A stretch of DNA of 64,000 bases from Certhia americana (lineage: Eukaryota; Chordata; Aves; Passeriformes; Certhiidae). The stretch lies in NCBI GenBank assembly GCA_018697195.1, contig CM031878.1, forward strand, positions 36,640,340 through 36,704,339, read 5' to 3'. This document shows, in pieces, positions 27,098 to 40,854 of the stretch; the first letter of the stretch is position 1, and each line of letters starts with the position of its first letter. The translations under genes and the position numbers were made by a program. The notes beneath the pieces were generated by a model that was given only the letters and a program-made list of their open reading frames with translations, was not told where the DNA came from and did not search any database.

Positions 27098-30059
27098 CCA
27101 GCCCTTCTGAGAAACCATTTTTACACTTATGAGTGTTAAAGTCCTCCGCAAACAGTTCTTATTCTGATTTTTGCTGTTCCTTAGCAAGGCCAAACTAGCA
27201 GTTTGAAGAACAGTGAAATAAGATTAGAATTAAAGGAGTGAAAGATCATCTTGTCCACCACCCATACCCTCCCTTCATATATGAATATAATGTTGTAGAG
27301 TGCTGTATTTCTGGAAACTGCATGATATACTTTTCTGGTGACACACTATGAAATACTTTCCAAAAGATAAGGCTAGTAAAATAATCACCAGAGAGTGATC
27401 TCGCTTAAGCTATTTCCAGTACCTAATGCCTATTTGCAAAGAGAATTAATGCATGACAGCAAGGGGCTAAAAAAAGAAAAGGCTGGTTTTTCATTATTTG
27501 GGCTGTAACTAGCCAGGCAAACACCATGATACAAATGTTTACAGTAAGGAACAAGTGTCTGTCTATTCTGAAAGGGCAATAGCAGCAAACACCTGCAGGT
27601 CTCAGCTGTCACTACAGAGATGAATACCTGTGTGTGGGAGTTTGGAGGAGGCGCACTAAAGAAAACAAGAAAGAGTTACTGGGAAGTCAAGCAGCTTGTC
27701 AAGGCATTCTCGTAGGTGTGTGTATTGAATTGTCACAGTTTGAAGGCACAGTTTGAAGGCTTTTTATTAGCTGCTATTTTTGCATCCATTGCTCAAAAGG
27801 AAATTATCTGCTTCCCTACATGGACTTCTTGGCTTTCCTCCTCCGTCAGAGGCTTATTGCATCATGTGTAGTGCTGGGGAGGACAGAGGGTTCCAGCAGC
27901 CCTGGAGGACGTGCACAGATGATTTCATGCAACTGGAAACAATACAGGAAATAATAGGCCAACTTGAGAGATGTAAATCCAAAGTAGCTGCCTTGAAATC
28001 AACGCAGTAGCTCTGAACTTAGACAATCACAAGCAGAACTAGGCCTAATGATTTTAAAGGGCTTCCTAGAAGTCACTGCAATGTCAGCATTTAGAAACTG
28101 GCATGTACCAGGACACAGAGTTATCCTGCTGACTAAGGATGAGCACCATGAGTTGATCCCTGTCGCTCCTCACGAGTACGTTCTGCACTGTGCCCAGGAA
28201 GCATGGTCTGTCCCCAGCTTTTACTTACACAACTACTGGTTGGATTCCTGAATTTGTTTGGAATTACAGCTGTTTAATTTCCTCAGTTCTTCACAGAAAA
28301 ACTAATTTCAGCTTTGTCTTAAGCAAGAACAAGTTCCAACTCTTTTAGTACAGCTGTAGATGTAGTCACTTCCTAAGTGGAGTTTTTTCATCATCTTCAC
28401 ATCAGGTTTATTTGATCCCAGTTGCACTTTAGTTTCCATCTGTTTTTACCAACACAGATCCTAAGAGGGGAGTCCAAGAAAGTTTTCCTTATTGGTGTTA
28501 GAACATCAGATGTCCCACATGTGTAGTGTGCTGCATTTAACAGTCAATTCTTACTAAACCCTGTCTTGCAAGGTTAATGACAGATTGGTAATACAGAAAT
28601 TGATTTTAACTGGGAGGTTGTGACATACTTCACTTGGCCAGATTTAAAGCCCCTTTTGCTTAAAATGTGCAAATGGGAAGACAGCTTCATGGCTCCAGGA
28701 GTACATTCTCTTTCTGTCTGTGAGATCAAAGATGGTAAAGAGGGCAGAAACAAAAACCCATAATAACTAGGTTGAAAAATTAAGCTGATTAAAAGACAGA
28801 CTAAAGCAATGTGACCTTGTTGCTGTCACCAGTTACTTGATCACCCATTGAATTCCAGTGCCTAATTTTTCCTTTGTAAATCCACCATCACAGGATTTAT
28901 ACCAATGTGGTTCTCATGCAGCATGTCAAGAAATAAGTTCACCTTGAGAAAAAAAGTTCAAGCCAGGAGGCAGTACCTAGAAACATATGTTATGCAGAAA
29001 TCCTGTTGAACTACATTATAGTTAAAAGTGTTGAATGTGTGTCAACCAAAATATTAAAGTGTTTGGGAATTTTCAAATGGAAATTTTTCCTCTGTTTGCT
29101 TCTGTTAAAAGCTTTAAGAATTTAGTATGCGGTTCCATATTCAGTATGGAACAGATATTTCAGTTTTCAAGGGGCTGGAAGTTTTGGATTTCCCACTCTA
29201 TTGTTAAAGTATTTTAATGGAGTGCTTTTCAGCTGGTTACTCCTGTAACTGCAGTATGCAGTTGATAAGAGCCATAGGATCCACATGCATGCCTATAGGA
29301 TAACAGGAAGTTTACACAGTCATCATCACCAGTGGCTGACACAAGCTTTTCTGTTGAGGGGCTCTTAGCACAGATGTTCATTAACTTAAAAAGTCCTTTT
29401 AAAATTATACATACAAAACTGAATCATTCTCAAAAATAACCACACATATGGATATAAATTGCAGGAAAGCAATGATTCACACATTGAAATTAGCCTTAGG
29501 AACTGCAATTTGGAGAGCTTTGCAGAACTCTGATCGTAATCGCCTCATTCCATTAAGCAGCAGCAGAGCTGTACAAAGCTATTTTTTGCAGGTGCTGAAA
29601 CGATTTAACTGTTGTTTAGATGATTAGCACATAAGAGAGCCATGTCCTCAATCCCATCCTTGTTCACAATTTGCTGGATTGTACTTGGAATATTGGTGGA
29701 GGCTATTTCCATTGACTTTACTAGAGTCAATGTTTTGTCCAGGGTTTTAGACAGTGAAAAGTTTATGGGCAACTTTTTCTAGGAATAGAACGGCAAGACA
29801 AATTAAGTAATTTCTGTTGTTTTTCTTCCTGGGCCAGATCTTTGTGCAGATTAATAATGCCTTTTAGTAATTATGGTGAGGAACCATGTGTAAATATCTG
29901 GAGATGCTATACTGCAATGCTACAGATTGTCACTTTTGGCAGGCAATCTGCAAAGCAATTTACAGAATTCCAAAGGTTAGCAGCTGAAACTGTTGACTTT
30001 TTGATGTATGATGTGCACAGTATGAGGAAAAGATGATGTGGGAACAAAATCAGTAAAAG

Positions 30060-30535
30060 ATCTCTGGGAGCGCAGTCGGATACTGGAATGGCATCTCCTG
30101 GGTGCTGTAGAGCACTGGTGCGATCTGTGCGGCTGCCACTGCCCCTGCTGACGGTGGGGACGGCACAGAAAGGCCACCCAGAGGGAGCAGTCCTTAAACG
30201 GGAATTCTCCTTTGATGTTTGGTCACAGAATCAGCTCCCAGCAGAGTCTTTGCAGGCTTCCAGCTGGAAGGTTTTCTTATGCAAATGACCTCTCTCCTTG
30301 CACTAAAGAAAGCAGTTGCTAGGCAGTTTTCCTAAATATGCATTTTTCACCCTGGGCTTGATGAACAAACGGCAGTCTTTTGGCCCACAGAACTCAGGAA
30401 GCACGGGAAGGAAGAACTAGACAATTAGGCTATGAAGTGGTACGTGTAACAGGATGGATCGAGAGGATGAGAGGACGGCACCAGCTAGTAATAGAGCCGA
30501 GGCTACAAATCTGGCTCTGCAGATTCGTGTGTGCA
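30060..30535. promoter_or_regulatory. CpG-containing patch in intron C-D, candidate regulatory element
   Basis: CpG sites cluster in 30.06-30.19 kb (GAGCGCAGTCGG, GCGATCTGTGCGGC, GACGGTGGGGACGG) and again in 30.40-30.53 kb (TACGTG, GATCGAG, GGACGGC, GCCGAGG, TTCGTG). The 230 bases between are ordinary. No gene was recognised. Function is inferred only from composition. Confidence 0.25.
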
Positions 30536-33500
30536 TATCAAAGAGCTACTGGTGGTTTATGAAAATGGGGAAGAACTGTGTGGCACTGCAGATAATTTCC
30601 ATCTTCACTTCTTTCTGTGTCCTTTTTCTGTCCAGTGGAACATGTGTCCACTCCAATACGGAGTGGAAGGGAAATCAGTAGCAAATATTTAGTCAGAGAA
30701 TGTTGGCATCAATGACAGAGAACATAGAGTCAGAGAATCTGTGGTTACCTATGTAGCTGTAATACGTATGCCTTTGTGAAATGTTTTCAATACCAGATGT
30801 CATGAGCAGTGGTGAAGTTTTTGATGCCTTGTCAGGAACAGTTCTCTAAGCTTCCCAGAAGGTGAGGACTACAGAAATAAACTGATACTGCATCTTACAG
30901 TCTCAGGAGCTTTGTGATTAGACTTCAGAGATAATTTGGCTTTGAATTAATCTAGTCTTACATAAAATGGAGCCAAAACACATATAAAATGCTGTCAAAC
31001 TTCTAGCTGTGTCTTTTTAGGAAGAGATGAAGGCCTGATTTAAAGCATGTGACAGAATATACATCTTCTATCAAGGACATATATAAAAGAATTAGAAAGG
31101 ATTTTGGTAACTCAAATACTTCTATCTCCATCAGGAGGGTAAACAAACCTCCAAAAGAAAAGCCATATGAGTGGCTTTCATTCTTTCCAATGTACTGAAA
31201 TGCTTTCAAGAAAAAAAACCCAAACAAACTAGCCTTGTATTTGCTTTCAAAGATTACTATTTGTTTGCCCCTAAAAATATTCTTACAATACTGCTGTACA
31301 GCCCATGAGGATTGGAAGAGCTTACATTAAATTTGATGTACTATCAGTTCTTATTTCTCTTCCACAGTTCATTTCATCCAGGCTTGATATTGACATAGTG
31401 ATGTCTCAGATGTTTGGGCTGGGAGCAGAGTCAGACCCATTGAAATGATAAGATAGAGCTACCAATATTGAGAGGTGTTGCAAATGAAATTTCAAAACTA
31501 CTTCTTTATTTAGTCTTATACTTTTTTTTATCTTGAGAGAGGTACAGTATTCATATTGTCTGTCTTCAAGCTATGTCCCAACACTTTAGAAGAAGTTTAA
31601 ATTATAGAAATCCATGATTTTAGAGACTTATCAAACTGTATTTCAGTCCTCTGTTCCATGTAGCTGTGTTCAAGTTTTTCTTCACAACTGTGAGTCCTGG
31701 AAGTGAACATTGTAAAATGAATGTCATTCCAGTTATTCACATCACATGCTTAGAAGCCAGGATTTTAAAGAAAGAGCTATAGTGTGAGACTTTTGATAAT
31801 ATGTGCATAAGGCTGCAGATCTACATCTACAAAAATATTGATCATGTGTAACAAAGGAGTACACAATGGAAAGAAAACGGAATTAAAGCCATTTAGAGAC
31901 AAAGAATCTTGAGACTACAATACTACAAAGCACAGGATTTTGGGTCGCTTCTGTTGTTATTGAAAATTACTATGACCTAAGCAATTAGTTTTATAGCTTG
32001 TACAATTTCTCTAGAAGACAGAAAGACACTTGTATATATTCAAAGAATGAAAACTTATCTAGCTCCCGGACCAATGAACAAACTGGCATTGACATTACTG
32101 GGGACAGAAATATTACTTTTATTCTTATTAATTGTGTATTTGTAATGGCTTTATGTCTGATTTCACTTCCATGTTCACTGCTGGATCTACAGGGTGAAAA
32201 AGAGTCACATCTCCGGTGATCCAATTCTTGCATACCACATCTTGAAGCAAATCAAAATGTTTTGCTGGGAATATAAGCTAGGGTTTTTGCTAACTGATAT
32301 ATAAAATGTGATGCAGTCTGAGCCTCCCCTAAGGGATTCTTTTAACATCATCCAGTCCATTTCAAGGTGTGTGTGAAGAGAGTCCTTCAGATTATTTTAT
32401 GGCCCGTAATATTATGTCTCTGTAAATCTGGATTCAATAGTGTACACAGAAATCTTAACAGAGCAAAAAAAATTCTCTCCTTTTCTTTCTCTTCTTTTAC
32501 TTTTTTTTTTGTCCTGGCAGTAGAATTTTAAGATAGAGAACTATTCATTAAATATATTACCAGATTTTCTTTGATAACACATCAGTGTTGCAATTATTTC
32601 ACAGCCAGCATAAATAAAAATGGGGAAAAAAAAAGCAGCATGATGACAGTCAGGATGATCACAAATCATTTGTCCTAATGTTTTTGTCGTCTATGTTCCT
32701 CATACTGCCTCAGCCCAGGCCCACAAAATAAAACTGTGATGCTATCAGGAGAATATGGATTCTTTCCAGATTGATTTACCAGATGCCTGTCACCACAAAG
32801 TCGCTTTGGAAGGCTAACTGATAGGCTGGGCTCTTTGCAAATTACTGCTCTGCATGCAGTCCTTTTGCAGCTGATTATGCTGCCAATGTTATTTTCTGAT
32901 GATGAGATTTAGTGCAGCACACTGCCTGGCACTATCCTTGTAAAAGATTTTTCTTGCTTGTGAGCTAAGCAAAGGGCAGGGTCCTGCATTCTTGGCAGCC
33001 TGTCATATGCATGAGCTGTTTGTTTTTTGGATTCAGCAAGCAGAGTTTTAAATCATCTTTAGCAAAACAAGACACAGAGAAAAAAGAGAGATCAAAATAG
33101 AGCTGAATATTTCATGCCATAATTTTGGCAGCACATCTTGTCTTGTCTTCTAGATTGAAAGCACCAATGAAAAAGGGAATTTTGCAGTTTTCAATTGCGT
33201 GACTTTTCCATGCTCCTTGAGTATCCTCAAGTATTCTAGGACTGGTCTCTTATGCCATATCAGCCATTTTTAGAGAAAAGAATCTAGTGTTGAATAGTTG
33301 TGTGGGAAAAGCATTGTGTTAAAATAAAGGTCAATGCCTATACACAGTGAGTGGAATGTGCCTCTCAACAGAAAACCAATAGATACTATTTGAGTCTGCA
33401 TGCATATTGCTCAAAATACATAGGTCCAATATTGCCATTTTCTGCAAAGGGAATTCTGTTGAAAATAATTAAAAATCCTTGCACAACCTCTACCTGTTCA

Positions 33501-36140
33501 CATAGACACACAGAGTTGTGATTCTTTTATCAGTCACGCTCGGAGGAACATACAATTTTGACCAATAAGTACTTCCAGCACAATTTGGAAATGGGCTAAT
33601 TGGTGGCTTTAGAACTTGTATATACACACGTATTATTATTCAGCATTAACGTGGTTTTCCATCTTGATCAACTTTAGTTAGTAGAATAAAATGCTAAACA
33701 GAAAATGAGGAAACTAGAGGTAATGCTGTACTGCACACAGGAAAAAGCCCTTCAAATACATATTTAAATACAGCTAAAATGGCATAAATTAGAAAATGCA
33801 AACGAGTTTCATGGAGAGGCTTATACAGTTCCACTGTACAGTGTGAGACTGAAGGTACGTCTAGTCTGCAGTCACTCCTAGCTCAAGAACTGTGACACAA
33901 GCTTGATGCAGACTGCAGAGCTATTCAGAAGCAGGATGAATGTTCCTTTTCTGAGGCATACACTTCTTCCTCTGTGCTACTCACAATGTCCAAGCTATTT
34001 GCTTTAAATGTAGCTTGTGTTTATATGTTCTCAACTGTGTCATTAGGGATATGGAAAAAGTGTTATGCTAATTAATGTGATCAGGAATGAAAAGATATAT
34101 AAATAAAGCTTCCTTCCTTAGTTATTCCTTTTAATCTCTTACATCATAATACATTTGTTAAAGATGGAAGACAGGAAAAATGGACAAAAAGAAGGAATTG
34201 ATCTATATCTGTTTAGCCTTCAGATTACATAAAATAGGCAATTAATCTGCACCTATATTTGAATAATTTCCTATTGTAAGCAAATTTCACACGGGTATTG
34301 TTGGATTTAAAAATTGACTGAGAATCTCAGAATTCCTAGCTTTTAAATAACTGTGACCCCAAAATTTTGGGAGCACCTGTTTTCTTACTGGCCTTCTGCT
34401 GCTGTTCAAGTCAACTTTGAAACAACCTGACTAGTTATTAGGTTCAGCTTAAGAAGTGGAGAAATGCAGACTTTCTTTGAATAAAGATGCAGATTGTAGA
34501 TGGAAATTGTGTCCCTAAATCACATGTAAAAGTGGGGAGCAGTATGTTGCAGAACTATTGGCGATTTCATCTCATGACAGACATGGAAAGTTAGCAAAAA
34601 TACTAAAGAAGAAAAGGCTAATGGACAAACAGGGATACAGTGAAAATGGACAAAAAGCATTTAAAATTGGCTTTGAAAAGAATATTAAAATAGGCAAGTG
34701 GAGTTTCTTGACTGTTTAAATGTCAAGAGTATGAGGAGGTTGCCACTGAAGACATGATGATGTGGGAAGGAGAGTTAGTTTGGCCTGAAATTAATATTAA
34801 TTTCTAACATCAGGTCTTCAAAGAATAGTGATAAATATGAAGATACAGACAAAGGGGTCAATAGTATATGAAAGTTAAACCTGGAACACACTTAGAGATC
34901 CTCGAACAATGAGGGACATTGGCCGTCTGTTTTATGATTGGACACAAAGAGATTGGAAAACTCTTAAAGCAGCATAAACCAGCCCTGCTGCCCAAAGCAG
35001 AGGTCCTGCCCTCCTCTTGTCTCAACAGCTAATTTATGCAACATCTGCTTTTCTGCACCAGCATCAATGTTTCAGAAACCACTGAACAAACTCCTTTAAT
35101 GAAACATTCCAGCTTTCTTTTTTTCCCTTGGGTGCAGAGAGGACAGAATACTTCTCCAAACCAAAGTACAGTACAAGGGCATTCCTGATGAAAATCTTTG
35201 TTGAAGGAGAGGCTAAAAGAAATGTACAATATGAGTGCTTCAGAAGGCTAAAATAAACAATGGGGATGAAAGAATACTATTGAAACCATGGTTGCATAAG
35301 AACAAATTAATGCAATCTGGCTATCAAAGAATTTAAGCAAGACTAGGAAGAGATTTCTAACAATTAAAGCATGAGATTCTTTGACAACCTCTGAACTTAG
35401 ATGAAAATTATCTCATTTTAAGGTGGTACTGTGCAATTTATAAAGGGAAGAAGTCAACATAGACAAGCTATGTCTTAGGATGCAAGAGGACCAAAGGGCT
35501 TGGTGTGCTCAGCATAATTTTTAGCTTAGGTATCTTAAAGCACATAAAGAACCAAAACTCCTGATAGTGTCAGAAGTACTTGGTTCAGCAGAGTGCCAGC
35601 ATGAGTAGCAGTCTGAAGCACAGATACTTTTGTCTCGATCAGTTTACCCCATCATTAGTTTGCACAGCATATTCAAAGAAGAGCTGTTAGTATTTATGAA
35701 AGACATTTCAAAGTGGCTGGATTTTCAGGGCAAGGAAAAAGATTTTGAAAATATTTTTTATTTATGAAAATACTTGGCAGTAATTCTGCAACTCTTATTT
35801 GGAACTTCTTATCTTCTGTCACTGTGTATGAAACTACACACACAACAGAAAATCAGGTTTGACTATATCTTCTCCATGACTATGACAGGAAACACCCATC
35901 TTTTAAATCAGCATGCAGTCTCTTTGCCCTTGATTTAGCAGATATAATTAAACTTTGACCTCAACATTCCAGGCAGGTTGAGCTCTAGTTTTAATGATGC
36001 ATCTGTTTCACTATAGCAGGAGAAAATACTGCTTTACCTTGTTTCCCAGTGTCCTCCATTAGTTATTAATGAAAGTCAGAAGATTCTAAAGGATGAAAAC
36101 ATGCAGTAGTTCTGCTTCTGCTCCATCTGTTTCTTAACAC

Positions 36141-36161
36141 TTTTTTTTTTTTTTTTTTTTT
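36141..36161. repeat. T21 homopolymer
   Basis: Uninterrupted T run within intron C-D; no element is recognisable beside it. Confidence 0.9.
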
Positions 36162-37454
36162 AAAGGGTGACAATTTGAACTTATCTTTTCAGCTCATGAC
36201 CATTTCAGAACATGATTGGCTTCTATTTGTAACAATGGTTATTCAACCCTTGCTGGTTCAGTGAGGTGGAAGCTCACTTTGGTCAAAAAATTGCAGCTTT
36301 GCTGCAAAGTGAAGTACTAGGGCTTCCACACTGGATTGTGCTGGATTCTTCCTAGAGTTTTAATGTACAGCAAATTTATCACATTCATTATTGCATATTA
36401 TATGCAATACTCCAAGCTTCTTTCATAGAAAGTACAAAGCTATTACAGCCTCAGTCACTCTAGAGCATTACGGAAGTCTGTTCATGTTCTGGAGATCCCA
36501 AATATGATCAGAAAGTCCAGCAGCAGCAGTCCAACACTGATATGACAATCAGAGCACTCAGTCAGTCTTCCTGAATCTTGCATAGAGGAGATAGGGAAAT
36601 GGACAGACTCATTTTCCTGTTTGATGTAACAAAAGAAGATGTAATAAAGCAAACCTATACCTGTTATTCTCAAAGGTGAATGGTATTTTTTTCTTGATCC
36701 ACCTTTCCAACAGCTTCTACAACTTCCAGAAAAAAAACACAATATTCTTTTAGAAGGGGACCAGTGGAAGTTGCCTGGAAGTTAATTGAATGGTTCATCC
36801 TTTCTTCTATTTCTGAGTTTGGGAACCTGTTGAATAACACCAAGATGAGCTGCTTGATTTCTAGCGGGTATCTGGGTGCATTTTTCTGATCTTGGTCTTC
36901 ACAGCAAGCACTGGGAAGCTCGAATTGAAGAAAACATAAGCCCCAGGGTGGCTATGGAAATTTTGTTCCACACTGAAATCCCAGAGACTGAAACTCTGTA
37001 GCTGTAATTTCATTTATATAGGATGATTCTGTGCCTTTTAAAGAGCAACTACTCAGAATTTAAAAGGAGCCTGGAGACTTCTGTGGACAGGTGGGTTAAA
37101 TTACAGTTATTACCAGACAGCTATTTCAAGATTACTACCCTCTGAATAGCAAATCCTCTACCCCCATGAAACACAAACAACACATGAAGTTTACTTGTCC
37201 TTCCAAAATTCTTCTGGCATTCAACTCATAATGTGAAATTTCCAGTCCTTCACCTCAACACTTTCTTCTGCTTCGTAGAAAAAAACCCTGACCATTAAAG
37301 TTTCTAGTGTGTCAGACTAAGATCCTGAAACTAAAAGACTTAGATACTCATTTGATTGTCATAGTTTTTGATGTGCAAATGCTAAAATTGGTTCTCTCAC
37401 ATGGATGAAAGAGCAGGGGGATGGGCATACCCAAATCTGTATTGTTGTTTTCCA

Positions 37455-37590
37455 CTTCAGTAGATCCCACCTGGAGTGCTGCATCCAGCTCTGGGGGCCC
37501 CAATATAAGAGGGACATGGACCTGTTGGAGTGAGTTCACTAAGATGATGTGAAAATAGGCTGGGAGATCTGGAGTTCCTCAGCCTTGTGG
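37455..37590 (+). mobile_element. CR1 LINE fragment
   Basis: A ~135 bp piece matching the late ORF2 region of CR1 in sense orientation: CCCACCTGGAGTGCTGCATC, CAGCTCTGGGGGCCCCAATA, AGGGACATGGACCTGTTGGA and a decayed GGAGTTCCTCAGCCTTG. Neither element end is present. It is broken by indels and ends in unique sequence. Confidence 0.75.
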
Positions 37591-38589
37591 TTAACAAGAA
37601 ATATTTAATAGCTCCCTCATTTTCTGAGCACAATCTAGCAAATGTAGCAGAAGAATTAAAAAGAGATTGTATGGAAAAACATTGTAAGATCCTATAATTA
37701 AAAATGTTTTCTATAATACATATTTAGATTGCTAATGGCACTGGGATCTTTTGCTCCAGAGAGAGAAAACCCATATGTATGATACATGTGATATAAAAAA
37801 TATTTATATAGAAATGATATAGTTATAAACATGTGAGCAGTTGCACTGATAAGTACATTCACAAATGCTTCTGCCTTTATCCACTACACATAAACGTGAT
37901 TATCCAAGGAATTCTTGTAAAATGCCAAAAATCTTCAGACATTTCATTTTGTTTTAATTCAATATGCAAAGGTGATGTTTTATTTTCCTATCAAATGAAA
38001 GGTTTAACCCACTCCTGCTGATGCAAAATGCATCTGGTACATAAAAATAAGCAAGGAAGAGTGGTGCAAACTCAGCCCATCTTCAAAATTAGACAACTCA
38101 TATAAACATGGACCTCTCCATTCTGGCCTTATCTCCTCTGATTAGACAGATACTTTCCTGACCTTCCTACCCTGCCCAAGCAAGTTCAATATACAGACTC
38201 TCTAGCCTTTCCAAAAAATGACTGAGCCTGGTTTTAGCTATGAATCACATTTTCTTATAAGTTACCTGCCCTATCTCTTGACAGTTTTTGTGGGCATTTT
38301 CTTATACTGTGCCAGAGTCTATAAGCTCAGCATGTGGGATGTTAGAGGTCACTTCTGACAGTTCCTATTATTGCCTGTGTGTGGACCAGTCCATAGATTT
38401 AGTCTCATAGATTTATTTGCGCCTACTGGTACTGTTCGTTACTATGGGAGCAAGCTCCAGAATTTTAGTACCCTTTAAGTGCAAAAATTATTTCATCTGT
38501 TCTGAATTTATCTCATGGTAATTTTCTTGAGTATTCTCTTGGTACAGTTCTTCAAACTTTTTTAATAACTATTCTGCAGAAGTTGCTGA

Positions 38590-39160
38590 CTGACCTCACT
38601 TTATATATGAGTTTGTAAGCCTTAACTGAAGTTTAGTTCTCCTATTCTGTGCCTTTCCAATTACATTCATTATATACTCCTTGAGCTCTGCAGACCAGCA
38701 CTCCACACTGAAGGCATGTGAGGGGGCTATGCCTTTGTGAAGTGGCAGAATTATGCCCTGTTCCATGTAGGTGGTACCTGTGCTGGAGATGGTCACTGTC
38801 TTTAGTTTCTGTGGCAGCTATTGCTCATTGAGCTGTTTATCATGCATTTAGTTAACTGCATTGAAACTTTTCTCCCTGGGTTGGACTACTGACAATGCCC
38901 TTCCTAGGCTACTGAAGATGTTGAATGGAGCTGGGTGTAACATTGGCCTCTGAGGACTTCATTACTGCCTTCTCTCTGACCTGAGAAGTGACCTTGAGGT
39001 CCTACTTACTGCTTTTTGTACTTTAACCAATTTTCATTCCCTAAAAAGGTGTTTTCTAAACCTTGCAGCATCCTGTGATGTAGAGCTTTATCAAAGGTGT
39101 CTGTTTTGAAAATCCACATATGTTTTGTCTGCTATATCATCTTTGTTCACAGTCATCCTG
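38590..39160 (-). mobile_element. Old CR1-like LINE fragment with reverse-transcriptase similarity
   Basis: Read on the - strand, about 39.06-39.15 kb gives a decayed YVDFQ followed by a few residues, matching the YLDFQKAFD block of CR1/L3-type reverse transcriptases. Continuing on the - strand there is text like AAAATTGGTTAAAGTACAAA, then CTCCATTCAACATCTTCAGT (the LFNIFIND region). Towards 38.64-38.75 kb there is sequence like TGGAGTGCTGGTCTGCAGAG and AGGCACAGAATAGGAGAACT (the later LVRPHLEYCVQFW...VQRRATK region). Stops and indels are frequent and internal DNA is missing. This is an ancient copy, older than the + strand CR1 at 52 kb. The edges are approximate. Confidence 0.6.
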
Positions 39161-40339
39161 TGGATCGCCTTTGGGCTGATAGACTGAGATCTCTTCCTGC
39201 AGATGTTTCTTTCCACTCTGTTCAGAAAGATACAGACAGATTTTTTTTTGCACCAGCTCTCTATTTCTTTTAATGAAAAACCTGAAGTTTTCCATCTGCA
39301 TGCTTTCTGATTCAGGTGAATCCCTGGTAATGTTAACCAGTTTCTCTATTTTCTTGGAAAAAAAAAAAAGGTTTTATCTTTGTTTCTTCCTGTAAATTCT
39401 GCAACATTTTTTGTGTCAAACACTATTTCCTATTTAATAAAATAACTCTCAGTTGTATGAAACTGGAGGTTTACACAAATGCTGCAAGCCCTGTAAAATA
39501 TTTTTTTTTCTTAGTTTAGGCATTCTTATATCTTGCAAACTCTTCTTCTGTACTTATTCATCTTTTATGTACCAATTTGTGTAGTAGCAACTCACATGTC
39601 ACAGCCCTAGGGTACTGAAATGTATAATGGGTCAGTCCTTTTTCCTTTTCAAATCAATGGCAAGATCAAGTGCAAGGCAACATAAAAGTCCCTGAAAGAA
39701 ACAATCCAAGCAGAAGTCTTCTTTGGTGGTCTTAGCTAAGGAGGAAGTACTCCTTTGGAAAGCCAGCTGGGATGTCTGTCCTTTGTTGTCATGCCTGAGA
39801 CCTGCTCCCCAGCCTGCACTGCAGTAGATGCCCCTGTTTCACAGGAATACCAAGCAGCGCTTTTGTTGGGTGTGTTGGGTACTTCATCTCCAAAACCCGG
39901 TGATGCTTCATGGCACAGCAAGTTCTCACTTGTATCTGAAGTAAATTTTCAGTACTAAGGTGATTGTTGAAGGGGTTGGAACAGAGAGGGAGAGTTGAAA
40001 CATTTGTTATGTCTCTTGCATAAGTGGGTCTGCCTGGGACATAAACAGCTTCATCTTGTCTTCAGAAAAGTGCTTACCCAGTGGGGTTTTCTTCTTCCTT
40101 GTTTTGCTTGTGTATTTTGGGGAGCATGCCAGTTTTATTGACCTTCTGAGGGCTCCCTTCATGAATAAATCATATCATAGGGAGCTTTGCTTAGAAAAAA
40201 GACACACAAGGAGATTCTCTATTGCTTACCTTAAAGCTTACAAGGAGAGTGGGTAGAAGTGACAGTGTCCCTTGAAGGCTGAAATTTGGTTGCTAAGATT
40301 GAAGCAAACATTCATTTTACCTTTTATTATATGCCCATA

Positions 40340-40440
40340 AATCCTCAAGAGACAGAACTGAGGACAAAAGTGTAATTCTCATAGCTACACAGCCTGAAGC
40401 AGAGACCAGAATTCTTTTGGACACAGAGCTGGTGTTGAAC
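40340..40440 (+). mobile_element. Possible MIR-like SINE remnant
   Basis: The order AACTGAGGACAAAAGTG, CTACACAGCCTGAAGCAGAG, CCAGAATTCTTTTGG resembles the MIR core and its GAACC-type downstream part. The match is weak and could be chance. Confidence 0.3.
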
Positions 40441-40854
40441 TAGATGCCTGCCCAGAAAAGGCATTAGCGCATACAGACTGTGCCACAAATGCTGCATTTT
40501 CATGCGACTCCAGTCTAGCAGTTAGCCTGGGAAAGGGAGGCAGGACTGAAAGGCTGGGCAGAGGATCACAGCCTTATTGCCTAGGCAGGGGTTTGTCCTC
40601 TGCCAACTTGGTGCCTGAGGCCCCCTCAAACCTTTTGCTTGTTGAAATCAACCCTTTTTCTGGCTATAAACAGTCTTTGAGATGTGTGATCCATATTTGG
40701 GATTGTCAAAACCCCCTTGATGATGTCGTATGTGCATACACTACGGGTATTTGATCCAGACAGTAAATGAATGGGAGAAAGGGAGCAGAGAGATATTTGA
40801 ATCATTGTGAGGAAAAAAAGCTGGGATCAGAGGGTTATCCTGTTTTACTCCTAA

